In this document: positions 55,643 through 64,000 of the stretch, piece after piece
Layout: every line of letters starts with the position of its first letter
How positions within the stretch are numbered: position 1 is the first letter of the stretch
Source of the DNA: AP-15 sp963845735
Lineage (GTDB): Bacteria > Pseudomonadota > Alphaproteobacteria > ATCC43930 > CGMCC-115725
Direction: 5' to 3'
Assembly (NCBI GenBank): GCA_963845735.1
Contig: CAWJTR010000001.1
Coordinates: 517,175 to 581,174, forward strand
Length of the DNA stretch: 64,000 nt
The notes under the pieces: model-generated
The model's database searches: none
Told to the model about the DNA's origin: nothing
What the model saw: only the letters and a program-made list of their open reading frames with translations
Made by a program: the position numbers and the translations under genes

Positions 55643-56671
55643 ATGCCGATCGCCCGAAGAAATCCCCGCCGATCGAGCATCGACATTTGGCCGGGCTTCG
55701 TCGACGCCCTGGCGCAGCTGTTGATGGTGATCATCTTCATTCTGTTGGTGTTCACCGCCGGCCAATTCTATCTCTCGGCGGCATTGTCGGGGCGCGACCA
55801 AGCCCTGCACAAATTGCAGCAGCAGGTCGACCAGCTCGCCGATCTGTTGTCCCTCGAGCGACACAGCAACGCGGACCTCCGTCTTGGTGCGACACAGCTG
55901 ACCGCTCAGCTGAAGAGCGCCCAGGCCGAACGCGACCGGCTGACCGCGCGGGTCGCAGAACTCACCGCCAAGGCCAAGGAGGCGGCGACGCAAACCGAGC
56001 AGGCGACGGGCCAGCTTGCGGCAGAAAAGCAGATCAGCGCCGACGCCCTCTCTCAGGTCGACCGGTTGAACGCGCAGATCGCGGCCTTGCGCCAGCAGCT
56101 TTCGGCCGTCGCCGCGGCGCTCGACATTTCCGAGTCCAAGGTCAAAACGCAGCAGGTCCAGATCGCCGATCTCGGCCAGAAGCTCAACATTGCGCTGGCC
56201 GCCAAGGTCGAAGAGCTCGCCCGTTACCGCTCTGAGTTCTTCGGCCGGTTGCGCGAAATCCTGGGGAACCGGCCGGATATCCGGGTCGCTGGAGACCGCT
56301 TTGTGTTTCAGTCCGAGGTCTTGTTTGCGCCGGGCAGCGCCGATCTGAGCGACTCCGCCAAAAAGGAACTCGACCCGGTCATCGCTGCGCTTAAACAGAT
56401 CGCCGCTGAGATCCCGCCCGACATCAAATGGATCCTGCTGGTCAACGGACACACCGACCATCGTCCGATCGACACCCCGCAGTTTCCCTCGAATTGGGAG
56501 CTGTCGACGGCGCGCGCGCTGTCGGTCGTGCGCTATGCCATCAGTCAGGGCATCCCCGCGGACCGGCTCGCCGCGGCGGGTTTCGCCGACACCCAGCCGA
56601 TCGATCCGGGAGATACCGCCGACGCCTATAGGCGCAACCGGCGCATTGAACTGAAGCTGACGGAACGCTGA
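55643..56671 (+). CDS. peptidoglycan-binding OmpA/MotB-domain protein
   Basis: A 342-residue protein. An N-terminal helix (FVDALAQLLMVIIFILLVFT) contains the aspartate position typical of stator-type proteins. A long coiled coil runs from residue 50 to 190. The OmpA-like domain includes RFVFQSEVLFAPGSADLSDS, LLVNGHTDHRPIDTPQFPSN and AAGFADTQPIDPGDTADAYR, the peptidoglycan-binding region. With the upstream channel protein it forms a proton-driven cell-envelope complex. The frame is intact. Its stop faces the stop of the cyclase gene. Confidence 0.87.
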   Translation: MPIARRNPRRSSIDIWPGFVDALAQLLMVIIFILLVFTAGQFYLSAALSGRDQALHKLQQQVDQLADLLSLERHSNADLRLGATQLTAQLKSAQAERDRLTARVAELTAKAKEAATQTEQATGQLAAEKQISADALSQVDRLNAQIAALRQQLSAVAAALDISESKVKTQQVQIADLGQKLNIALAAKVEELARYRSEFFGRLREILGNRPDIRVAGDRFVFQSEVLFAPGSADLSDSAKKELDPVIAALKQIAAEIPPDIKWILLVNGHTDHRPIDTPQFPSNWELSTARALSVVRYAISQGIPADRLAAAGFADTQPIDPGDTADAYRRNRRIELKLTER

Positions 56672-56708
56672 CGCATCCGTCGCCGCGCGGGGGTGTAAGC
56701 CTCTTAGA

Positions 56709-57959
56709 TTATTCGAGGGCGATCTGCGGTCCGGCGGCGCCGCTGAGCAGGCGCTTTAAGTGAAATCCAACCAGATGATCCTCGCTGCGCAGGCCGAGCA
56801 GAGCGGCGAAAGCCGGCATCGCCGCCGGATCCTCGGCTTCGAGCTTGGCGAATGCGTCGAGATAGGACCGGGTCGCGGGATCGTCAAAGGCCTCGGCCGA
56901 GAGCGGCTCGAACGCTCGCAGCGGTTCCTTGCGACCGCGCAGCAGCAGATCGCCGACCGGCCTTCCCTTGAATCCCGCGACGCGGCTCGCCACGCTCTCG
57001 CCGACGCAAACGCGGGTGCCTAGCTGCTTGTTGGCTGCTTCGAGACGCGCCGAGGTGTTCACCGTATCGCCATAGGCAGTGTAATCGAAATAGCGCCCAC
57101 CGCCGAAATTGCCGACGATCGCCGGGCCGGCGGCTAGGCCGAGACGGGTCGCGCCGAGCATCGTTCCGCGTTGCCGCCAGCGTTCGCGAAAGGCCTGCGC
57201 GCTCATATCGAGTTCAAGCGCGCAGGCGACCGCGCGCTCGGCATGGTCGGGCTGGTCGGATGGCGCCCCGAACAGCACGTGCATGGCGTCGCCGACGAGC
57301 TTCACGACGGTCCCGCCATGAGCGAAGACGATGTCGGTCATCGCGCCGAGATAATCATTCAACAGCGGGGCGATGATTTCCGGATCAAGGGTCTCGACCA
57401 GTGAGGTGAACTCGGCGATGTCGGTAAACAGCGAGGTGATCTCGCGCCGCTGCCCGCCCAGATCGACGGCGTCGGGATCGCTCGCCAGCCGCTCCGCCAG
57501 ATTGGGTGAGAAATAACGCGAGAGCAGCGCATGCGCGCGCTCAGCCGTGGCCTGCCGCCGCCGCGCCTCGCGCAGCCGCTCGATATGCGCGAGCGTCTTT
57601 CTGATGGTCGCTTCGAGGTCGGCGAAATCGATCGGCTTGGTCACGAAATCGAAGGCCCCGCGGTTCATCGCGGTGCGGATATTGGCCATGTCGCCGTAGG
57701 CCGAGACGATCACGGTCGAGAGTTGGTCGTCAGCCTCCTGAATTTTTTGCAGCAGGGTCAGACCGTCCATCCGAGGCATGTTGATATCGCTGACCACCAT
57801 GTCGACAGCGGAGCCGTTGGTCAGCATTTCAAGCGCCTCGACCCCGTCGCGGGCAAAGCGAAAATCAAACTCGCCGTCGCGGATCTGGCGGCGAAACCTC
57901 TGCTCGACGAGCGCTTCCAGATCCGGCTCGTCGTCGACCACGAGGATCGTCGCGGTCAT
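56709..57959 (-). CDS. response regulator with a class III adenylate/guanylate cyclase output
   Basis: A 416-residue two-domain signalling protein. The receiver has the acidic pair in ILVVDDEPDLEALVEQRF and the phospho-Asp in MVVSDINMPRMDGLTLLQKI near residue 60. A coiled linker leads to the class III cyclase: metal Asp in REITSLFTDIAEFTSLVETL, second Asp in GGTVVKLVGDAMHVLFGAPS, and YTAYGDTVNTSARLEAANK. The product is cAMP or cGMP; the substrate-specifying residues are not decided here. The ATG overlaps the kinase stop (ATGA). The frame is intact. Confidence 0.93.
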   Translation of the reverse strand: MTATILVVDDEPDLEALVEQRFRRQIRDGEFDFRFARDGVEALEMLTNGSAVDMVVSDINMPRMDGLTLLQKIQEADDQLSTVIVSAYGDMANIRTAMNRGAFDFVTKPIDFADLEATIRKTLAHIERLREARRRQATAERAHALLSRYFSPNLAERLASDPDAVDLGGQRREITSLFTDIAEFTSLVETLDPEIIAPLLNDYLGAMTDIVFAHGGTVVKLVGDAMHVLFGAPSDQPDHAERAVACALELDMSAQAFRERWRQRGTMLGATRLGLAAGPAIVGNFGGGRYFDYTAYGDTVNTSARLEAANKQLGTRVCVGESVASRVAGFKGRPVGDLLLRGRKEPLRAFEPLSAEAFDDPATRSYLDAFAKLEAEDPAAMPAFAALLGLRSEDHLVGFHLKRLLSGAAGPQIALE

Positions 57960-60039
57960 GCCACCCCTCCTCTGCCGGCGCCGGCCGCAGGCATCATCGC
58001 CCGCGGCAACGTCACGATGAACTCGGTAAACGCGCCCGGCTCGGTCTCGACCTCAAAGGTCCCGCCATGCTGCTTGACAACGATGTCGAAGCTGAGCGAC
58101 AGGCCGAGGCCGGTCCCCTCGCCCGCCGGCTTGGTGGTAAAGAAAGGATCAAAGATTTTCGCTCTGACCTCACCGGGGATCCCGGTGCCGTTGTCGTGCA
58201 CGCGAATCTCGACCCGGTCGGAAAGAGAGCGTGTGCATACCGAAAGTGTCGGCTCAAACCCAGGCTCTCGACCGCTGCGCTGGCGTTCGCGCGCGGCATA
58301 GAAGCCGTTCCCGAAAAGGTTCAGAAGAACCCGCGTGATTTCCTGCGGATAGAGGTCGATCTCACCGATCGTCGGGTCGAGATCCTTGCGTAGGGTGACG
58401 TTGAAGTCCGGATGTTCGGCGCGGGCGCCGTGATAGGCGAGGTTCAGGCTTTCGTCGACGAGGGCATTGAGATTGGCCGCGCGCCGCTCGCCGACGCCGG
58501 CGCGCGAGTGCAGTAGCATATTCTTGACGATACTGTCGGCCCGCTTCCCGTGCTCGACGATCTTGGCGAGGTTGCCGTTCAGCATCTGGGTCAGGTCGTC
58601 GATTTCGGCGCGGGTCGCGTCGGGCAGAGATGCGTTCTGGGCCACGAGCACGGCGCGCAGCTCCTCGGTCAACTCCGCCGACAGCTCGGCAAAGTTGTTG
58701 ACGAAATTGAGCGGATTTTTGATTTCATGGGCGATGCCCGCAGTCAGCTGGCCGAGTGAGGCCAGCTTTTGGGTTTCGACCAGCCGGTCCTGCGCCTTCT
58801 GCAGGTCTGGCAAGCGCTTGTTCCGCGGCGAGGCGGGCATCCCTGGCTTCATGCTCGCGCGCCTGCAACTCTTCGGTCCGCGCCTCGACCTTAGCCTCCA
58901 GAGTATCGTGTGAATTCCTGCACTTTGGCAGCCATCTGATTGAACCGGTCCGCCAAGGTCTCGATCTCGTCGCCGGTACGGATCTCGATCCGCTCGCCGC
59001 GTTCGCCCGATCCCAGCCGATCCGCGCCCGATTGCAGACGCCGGATCGGCACCACCATGCGCCGGGCGAGCACCGTGCCGGCGCCGGCCGCCAGCAGCAG
59101 GCCAAACGCCAGCAGCGCCGCCATGCGGTACAGCGAGGCATAGACCGGCGCCAGCGCTTCGCTCAAGGGCAGTTCGACAAACACGATCCAGCCGAGCCGG
59201 GGTACCGGCGCACGGGCGGTCAGCATCGGCGCGCCGGCCGGGCCGACCGCGGTATGGGCGCCGCTCGCCGCGGCTTCCTGGCGAAGACCGGCCTGCGCCG
59301 CCGCCACCTGCGGCAGGTGCGACAGATCGGTCTCGCGCAGCACCAGGCTGAGGTCAGGATGTGCGATCAGCCGCCCACGCGAATCGACCACATAGGCATA
59401 TCCGGTCCGCCCAACCTGCAGCGCCGTAATCAAGTCCCAGATAAATTTCAGATTAACCTCGGCAACGGTCACCCCGGCGTGATGCCCGGCATGGGCGACA
59501 GCAATCGTCATGTAGGGCTCGGACATATTGCGGAAATAGACCGGGCCGAACCAGACGCCTTTGGCCTCCGCCTCGGCGAAGCGCGGCGCGGCGACATCGT
59601 TGGCGCCGCTCGCCACGACATCGGGAGCAATGCGCGAGAGCTTGAGTTCTTCCTTGCCCGAGCCGTCGATCTCGGTCAGTTCGGTGATCGCCGGCACCTC
59701 GCGCATCAGGCGGATAAAGTCATAGCGGCGCTGCTCGAGCGCCAGTGCGTCCCATTGCGGCGGGGTGGTCCAGCCGATCTGCTGCTCGATCTCCGACACG
59801 AACTCGCCGATGCGCTGGGCGGCGTCCTGGGCCTTCTCCTGCTCGATCTGCGCCGCGGCGTTTTCGGCTTCACGGTAGCCGAGCCACATGTTGACCGCGC
59901 CGTTGACGACCAGAACGAAGCTGACAAGGCCGACAAAGGCGAGCGCGAGCTTGGGCGCAAGCCCCATCCGCAAATGCCGGCGGGCGGGTTGGCTCGCGGC
60001 CTCGGTCACCTCGAAAGCGACACCGTCACCGGCGAGCAC
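57956..60039 (-). CDS. Cache-domain sensor histidine kinase, frame breaks near 58900 and 58810
   Basis: A membrane histidine kinase of about 694 residues. Helix 1 is LALAFVGLVSFVLVVNGAVN. A periplasmic dCache-type domain spans roughly residues 60-300 (GVWFGPVYFRNMSEPYMTIA). Helix 2 is MAALLAFGLLLAAGAGTVLA, followed by HAMP (GDEIETLADRFNQMAAKVQE). After two shifts the coiled coil ends in the HisKA motif LTAGIAHEIKNPLNFVNNFA. The ATPase domain has RVEIRVHDNGTGIPGEVRAK and GEGTGLGLSLSFDIVVKQHG. The start is GTG at 60039. It is coupled to the cyclase regulator and 18 nt downstream of a binding-protein gene. Confidence 0.88.
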
Positions 60040-60057
60040 GATACGGCGGCTCCCCTG

Positions 60058-61038
60058 TCATTCGATCACATCGTCGGCGCGGGCGAGCAAGGATGGCGGA
60101 ATGGTCAGCCCGATCGCCTTGGCGGTCCCGAGATTGATCGCCAGCACGAACCGGCTCGGCTCTTCGAGAGGCAGTTGGGCCGGGTCCGCGCCTTTGAGGA
60201 TGCGCGCGGCAAGTCCGGCGGCGCGATCGTACATCTCGCTCACATCCGGACCGTACGACATCAGGCCGCCTTCGCGCACCAGGAAGTCATATTCATAGAT
60301 CGCCGGCAATTTATGCTGGGCGGCAAAATCGAACACCCGCTTGCGGTTCAAGGTCGTCAGCACGTCGCTTACCATCAGGATCGCGTCCGGCGGCCGGTTC
60401 ATCATCGCCGCAAATGCCGTGTCGAACCCGTTGGGCGCACGCACCCCGAGCGATTCGACGTCGATGCCAAGGCTGCGCGCCTGCGCCTCTGCCGCCTTGT
60501 ACCGCAACGACATGCCAAGGTCCTCGGCGTTCCACAGCATCGCCACGCGGTGCACGCTCGGCACCGCCTCCTTCAGCAACCCCAGGCGCTTGGCGGACAG
60601 CTCGGCGGCGATCTCGGACAGCCCGGTGACGTGGCCGCCGGGTCGGGCAAAGCTGGCGACCAGGCCATCCTCAACCGGGTCGCCCGCCTGCACCACGACG
60701 ACCGGCAAGGTCGAATGCTGTTTGGCGGCGAGCGCGGCCGGGTAGCCGCTGGTGACGATCACCGCGACCTTACTTGCGACCAATTCGTCCACCAGTTCCG
60801 GCAGGTGGTCGAGCTGCCCATGCGCTGCTCGCCGCTCGAGCGCGAGGTTTTTGCCGAGAACGAACCCCTGCCGCGCAAAGCCGCGAATGAGCCCCGCGCC
60901 AAGTGGGCTCTGGTCGGTCGGGTCGGCCCCGACCGAGAGCACCCCAACGTGATAGACCTGTGGCGACGTTTGGGCGGCGACTGTCCCGGCCCCGATCATA
61001 GCTGCGGCGAGAGCGGCAAAGAACCCAGCCAATCTCAT
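60058..61038 (-). CDS. ABC-type substrate-binding protein (TrpX-like family), periplasmic
   Basis: A 326-residue periplasmic binding protein. The signal peptide is MRLAGFFAALAAAMIGAGTV with cleavage likely after AAA/AQT. The fold of the ABC-sugar/TrpX-like type is seen in VYHVGVLSVGADPTDQSPLG, VDELVASKVAVIVTSGYPAA and ILMVSDVLTTLNRKRVFDFA. The ATG at 61038 has GAGG at good spacing. No permease or ATPase gene follows. Instead the sensor kinase is 18 nt downstream, so this protein probably presents a ligand to the kinase. The frame is intact. Confidence 0.87.
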   Translation of the reverse strand: MRLAGFFAALAAAMIGAGTVAAQTSPQVYHVGVLSVGADPTDQSPLGAGLIRGFARQGFVLGKNLALERRAAHGQLDHLPELVDELVASKVAVIVTSGYPAALAAKQHSTLPVVVVQAGDPVEDGLVASFARPGGHVTGLSEIAAELSAKRLGLLKEAVPSVHRVAMLWNAEDLGMSLRYKAAEAQARSLGIDVESLGVRAPNGFDTAFAAMMNRPPDAILMVSDVLTTLNRKRVFDFAAQHKLPAIYEYDFLVREGGLMSYGPDVSEMYDRAAGLAARILKGADPAQLPLEEPSRFVLAINLGTAKAIGLTIPPSLLARADDVIE

Positions 61039-61191
61039 AAAAGAACCTCGAAGCAACCGGCGCGGCGACCATACGACCGGCTGCGGCATCGACCAAGGGG
61101 TTGTTGGACAAGTTGCCGTGATCCAAAACTTTACCGACCCGCTATTGCTAAAGTCTTGTAGCGGCCGCGAGCGCGCCGCCGGAGCCGGGCC

Positions 61192-62712
61192 ATGACCGCA
61201 TCCCGCTATGTTCTGGCGATCGACCAGGGGACCACGAGCACGCGGGCAATGCTGTTCGACGCACAAGGCCAGGTGCGGCAAACGGCGCAGATCGAGCTGA
61301 CCCAGTATTACCCGCAACCCGGCTGGGTCGAGCACGACCCGGAGGAAATCTGGCGAAGCGTGGTTTCGACTTGTCGAGAAGCCTCAGCGGCCGCCGACGG
61401 CCCGATCGCCGCAATCGGCATCGCCAACCAGCGCGAGACGACGGTTTTGTGGGATCGCGCCACCGGTCGCCCGGTGCACAACGCGATCGTCTGGCAGGAC
61501 CGGCGAACCGCGGAACTGTGCGCGCATTGGCGCCGCGAGGGGCTGGCGGAAACCGTCGCGCAGCGCACCGGCCTGGTTATCGATCCTTATTTCTCCGCTT
61601 CGAAGATCCGCTGGCTGCTCGACGCCGTGCCCGGCCTGCGCCGACGCGCCGAGGCCGGCGAGATCGCCTTTGGCACGATCGACTGCTTTTTGTTATGGCG
61701 GCTTTCGGACGGAAACCGCCACGCGACGGATGTAACCAATGCCGCGCGCACGATGCTGTTCGACGTCCGCCGTTTCGGGTGGGACGAAGAGCTTCTCGAC
61801 GCATTCCGGATTCCGCGCGCGATCCTGCCCGAGGTGCTCGATACCGGCGCCGATTTCGGTACTGCCTCTCCCGAATTGTGCGGTGCAGCGATCCCCATCG
61901 CGGCGCTGGTCGGCGATCAGCAGGCGGCGCTGATTGGCCAGGGTTGCTTCAAACCCGGCATGATCAAATCGACCTACGGCACCGGCGCCTTCGCGCTGCT
62001 CAACATCGGCAGCGAACCGGCTGCCTCGGGCCATCGGCTGCTGACGACGATCGCCTACCGGCTCGATGGCCGGACTGCTTATGCGCTCGAGGGCAGCATC
62101 TTCGTCGCCGGAGCAGCGGTGCAATGGCTGCGCGATCGGCTCGGCCTCATTGCGAGCGCGGCTGAGGCGACGACTCTCGCCGCGCGCGCCGACCAACGCC
62201 AGCGCCTCTATCTGGTGCCGGGCTTTGCCGGACTCGGCGCGCCCCACTGGGCGCCGCAAGCGCGGGCTGCGCTGGTCGGGTTGACCGCGGAATGCGGGCC
62301 GGCGGAAATCGCTCGCGCCGCCCTCGAAGCGGTCGGCTATCAGACTCGCGACCTGATCGCGGCGATGGCGGCCGATGCCGGGATCGAAATCGCGACCTTG
62401 CGGGTCGATGGTGGTATGGCGGTGAGCGACTGGACCATGCAGTTTCTGGCCGACATCCTGCCCGCCATCGTCGAGCGCCCAGCCGGGGTCGAGACCACCG
62501 CCTGGGGTGCTGCTTATGCCGCGGGGCTGGTGCGCGGGATCTATCCCGATCCCGATACCATGGCTGCACATTGGCGGCCCGAGCGCCGCTTTCTGCCGCA
62601 GATGCTCGAAACCGAGCGCGAGGAGCGCTACGCAGGCTGGCAGCGCGCGGTCGCCGGCGTATTCGCCGCGGCGCCCTCTTCCAACAATGGAGCAAGCGAT
62701 GACACGGGCTGA
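61192..62712 (+). CDS. glpK: glycerol kinase
   Basis: A 506-residue FGGY kinase that phosphorylates glycerol to glycerol 3-phosphate. It starts MTASRYVLAIDQGTTSTRAM with the phosphate motif. Typical segments are IGIANQRETTVLWDRATGRP, WQDRRTAELCAHWRREGL, GTIDCFLLWRLSDGNRHATD, STYGTGAFALLNIG and TLRVDGGMAVSDWTMQFLAD. The length and motifs fit GlpK. Its last 14 nt overlap the start of the DUF5996 gene. No glpD or glpF is in the window. The frame is intact. Confidence 0.95.
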   Translation: MTASRYVLAIDQGTTSTRAMLFDAQGQVRQTAQIELTQYYPQPGWVEHDPEEIWRSVVSTCREASAAADGPIAAIGIANQRETTVLWDRATGRPVHNAIVWQDRRTAELCAHWRREGLAETVAQRTGLVIDPYFSASKIRWLLDAVPGLRRRAEAGEIAFGTIDCFLLWRLSDGNRHATDVTNAARTMLFDVRRFGWDEELLDAFRIPRAILPEVLDTGADFGTASPELCGAAIPIAALVGDQQAALIGQGCFKPGMIKSTYGTGAFALLNIGSEPAASGHRLLTTIAYRLDGRTAYALEGSIFVAGAAVQWLRDRLGLIASAAEATTLAARADQRQRLYLVPGFAGLGAPHWAPQARAALVGLTAECGPAEIARAALEAVGYQTRDLIAAMAADAGIEIATLRVDGGMAVSDWTMQFLADILPAIVERPAGVETTAWGAAYAAGLVRGIYPDPDTMAAHWRPERRFLPQMLETEREERYAGWQRAVAGVFAAAPSSNNGASDDTG

Positions 62713-63619
62713 CGAGTGGCCGAGCCTACCCTTCTCGGAATGGCGCGACACCTGCGGCACGCTTCATATGTGGACCCAGCTAATCGGCAAGATCCGGCTG
62801 GCGCAAGCGCCGCTGATCAATCACTGGTGGCAGGTCCCGCTCTATGTGACGAGCCGCGGGCTGACCACCTCGCCGATCCCCTACGGCGCGCGGACCTTCC
62901 AGATCGATTTCGATTTCATCGATCACCGCCTGGCGATCACGACCCATGACGGCGCGACCGATGGTTTCGCACTACGTCCTTGCGCCGTCGCCGATTTCTA
63001 CGGTGAGGTCATGCAGCGGCTGAAGGCGCTCGGGCTCGACATCCGGATTTGGACGACGCCGGTCGAGATCCCCGATCCCATACCCTTCGAGCAGGATCGG
63101 CAGCACGCCGCCTATGACCCCGAATACGCCAACCGCTTCTGGCGGGTCCTGGTGCAGACCGACCGGGTGTTCACCGCATTCCGCGCCCGCTTTATCGGCA
63201 AGGTGAGCCCGGTGCATTTCTTCTGGGGCAGCTTCGACCTGGCAGTGACGCGCTTTTCCGGCCGCCGCGCGCCGCTGCATCCGGGCGCGCCGAACATCGC
63301 CGACCGGATCACGCGCGAGGCCTATTCGCACGAGGTCAGCAGCTGCGGCTTTTGGCCGGGCGGCGCCGGGTTGGAGCAGCCGATCTTTTATTCCTACGCC
63401 TATGCCGAGCCGGCAGGCTTCAAGGATACGCCGGTACGTCCGCGAGCCGCCCGATATTCCCGCGAGTTCGGCGAGTTCATCCTGCCTTACGACGAGGTCC
63501 GCCAGGCGGCATCGCCGGACGAGACTTTGCTCGATTTCCTGCAAAGCACGTATGAGGCGGCGGCCAATTCGGCGCACTGGGATCGGGCCGCGCTGGAACG
63601 CGAGGCGCCAACGGCGTGA
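62699..63619 (+). CDS. DUF5996 family protein
   Basis: A 306-residue soluble protein of the uncharacterised DUF5996 family. Recognisable segments are WRDTCGTLHMWTQLIGKIRL near the start, HWWQVPLYVTSRGLTTSPIP, VSPVHFFWGSFDLAVTRFSG and SHEVSSCGFWPGGAGLEQPI. The many Trp and His residues are typical of the family. The ATG at 62699 overlaps the glpK end, and the stop overlaps the cupin start. No biochemical role is known to me. The frame is intact. Confidence 0.88.
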   Translation: MTRADEWPSLPFSEWRDTCGTLHMWTQLIGKIRLAQAPLINHWWQVPLYVTSRGLTTSPIPYGARTFQIDFDFIDHRLAITTHDGATDGFALRPCAVADFYGEVMQRLKALGLDIRIWTTPVEIPDPIPFEQDRQHAAYDPEYANRFWRVLVQTDRVFTAFRARFIGKVSPVHFFWGSFDLAVTRFSGRRAPLHPGAPNIADRITREAYSHEVSSCGFWPGGAGLEQPIFYSYAYAEPAGFKDTPVRPRAARYSREFGEFILPYDEVRQAASPDETLLDFLQSTYEAAANSAHWDRAALEREAPTA

Positions 63620-63930
63620 ATCTGCTCTCGCCGCTCCCCGATGCGCGTGCCGCAGAAGCTGTCGATACCTTGCTGAGCCGGCCAGACATCCGCATCGAAC
63701 GCATCGTCTCGTTTGGCCAGGCAAATCCACCCGGCTTCTGGTACGACCAGGCCGAAGCGGAATGGGTGATGCTGCTGGCCGGGTCCGCCCGCCTGCGCTT
63801 CGCTGACGAGCCCGAGCCACGCTTGCTCATTCCCGGTGATTGGCTTGACATCGCGCCGCACCGCCGCCACCGCGTCGACTGGACCGACCCGGCGAAGCCG
63901 ACCGTTTGGCTTGCAGTATTTTATAATTGA
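63616..63930 (+). CDS. cupin domain protein
   Basis: A 104-residue cupin. It reads IVSFGQANPPGFWYDQAEAE, WVMLLAGSARLRFADEPEPR and LIPGDWLDIAPHRRHRVDWT, with the usual glycine-proline turn and metal histidines in the last segment. The GTG at 63616 overlaps the DUF5996 stop (GTGA), so the two are coupled. The substrate is unknown. The frame is intact. Confidence 0.85.
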   Translation: MNLLSPLPDARAAEAVDTLLSRPDIRIERIVSFGQANPPGFWYDQAEAEWVMLLAGSARLRFADEPEPRLLIPGDWLDIAPHRRHRVDWTDPAKPTVWLAVFYN

Positions 63931-63946
63931 GGAGCAGTCGTTTACT

Positions 63947-64000
63947 TTACGGCAGTGCTTCGAATCGGGCGGGATCAAATGCGATTTCCGGCAGGCCGTT
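63947..64000 (-). CDS. possible 3' end of a gene entering from the right edge
   Basis: The minus strand reads NGLPEIAFDPARFEALP followed by a TAA stop at 63947-63949, with a protein-like composition. It would converge on the cupin gene with 16 nt between stops. Only 17 residues are visible, so neither product nor coding status is certain. Confidence 0.3.
   Translation of the reverse strand, partial: NGLPEIAFDPARFEALP

Noticed and set aside
54462..56671. Complete Zorya anti-phage system
   Set aside because: Only a channel-like and an OmpA-like gene are present; no helicase or nuclease partners (ZorC, ZorD, ZorE) are adjacent.

Overview
The window looks like chromosome of a GC-rich alphaproteobacterium, probably from a Rhodospirillales-like or related lineage. 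The evidence is the zapE-mdh-sucC-sucD order, a gcrA cell-cycle regulator, efp next to an EpmA-type ligase, a typical alphaproteobacterial tRNA-Gly(CCC), and uniformly high GC codon use. No rRNA, CRISPR array or prophage was seen.

Layout. 0.2-4.9 kb: TCA genes (sucD, sucC, mdh) with zapE, then a divergent DUF6494 gene. 5.0-10.6 kb: rmuC, RidA, a cupin, tadA, a thioesterase, a peptidase C26, rluB and rsmD. 10.6-16.8 kb: a four-carbon sugar-acid pathway split into two divergent arms (denD-otnI leftward; otnK-otnC plus an M81 peptidase rightward). An RHH/PIN toxin-antitoxin pair sits at the left side of the divide. 16.8-19.6 kb: a scar region with a YihY gene, tails of nadC and M81 paralogues, an IS3-type transposase tail and a trypsin-like protease. 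19.6-25.7 kb: ArsR-SRPBCC-DUF899, nadC-nadA, a methyltransferase, a dienelactone hydrolase and a cupin.

25.7-29.6 kb: a 3.8 kb AT-richer element bounded by a 46-bp repeat of the tRNA-Gly 3' end. It holds an IS5-family insertion and decayed genes of unknown function. 29.7-36.3 kb: SDR, universal stress protein, gcrA, and a CoxL-like/MoxR/VWA cluster. 36.3-43.2 kb: SET protein, tatA, a serine hydrolase, and a leftward run of CDF transporter, HMG-CoA lyase, AtzG-like protein, amidase, sulfurtransferase and GNAT. 43.6-45.3 kb: an AT-richer methyltransferase and glycosyltransferase pair. 45.5-51.6 kb: thiolase, flavoprotein, nitroreductase, NHL protein, class I aldolase and thiE. 51.7-56.7 kb: epmA/efp divergent pair, an inositol-phosphatase-family gene, and a TolQ-like/OmpA-like motor pair. 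56.7-61.0 kb: a leftward signalling operon (periplasmic binding protein, Cache histidine kinase, receiver-adenylate cyclase). 61.2-63.9 kb: glpK, DUF5996 and a cupin, translationally overlapped.

A dominant property of this sequence is single-base frameshifts inside about half of the conserved genes, including probable essentials such as efp, sucD, tadA and nadA. Several fall in homopolymers with one extra base. I read most of them as consensus errors in the assembly rather than gene decay. The coordinates below therefore join the frames and give the approximate break points. Genuine decay is more likely in the 17.9-19.6 kb scar and in the tRNA island, where breaks are much denser or only tails of genes remain.
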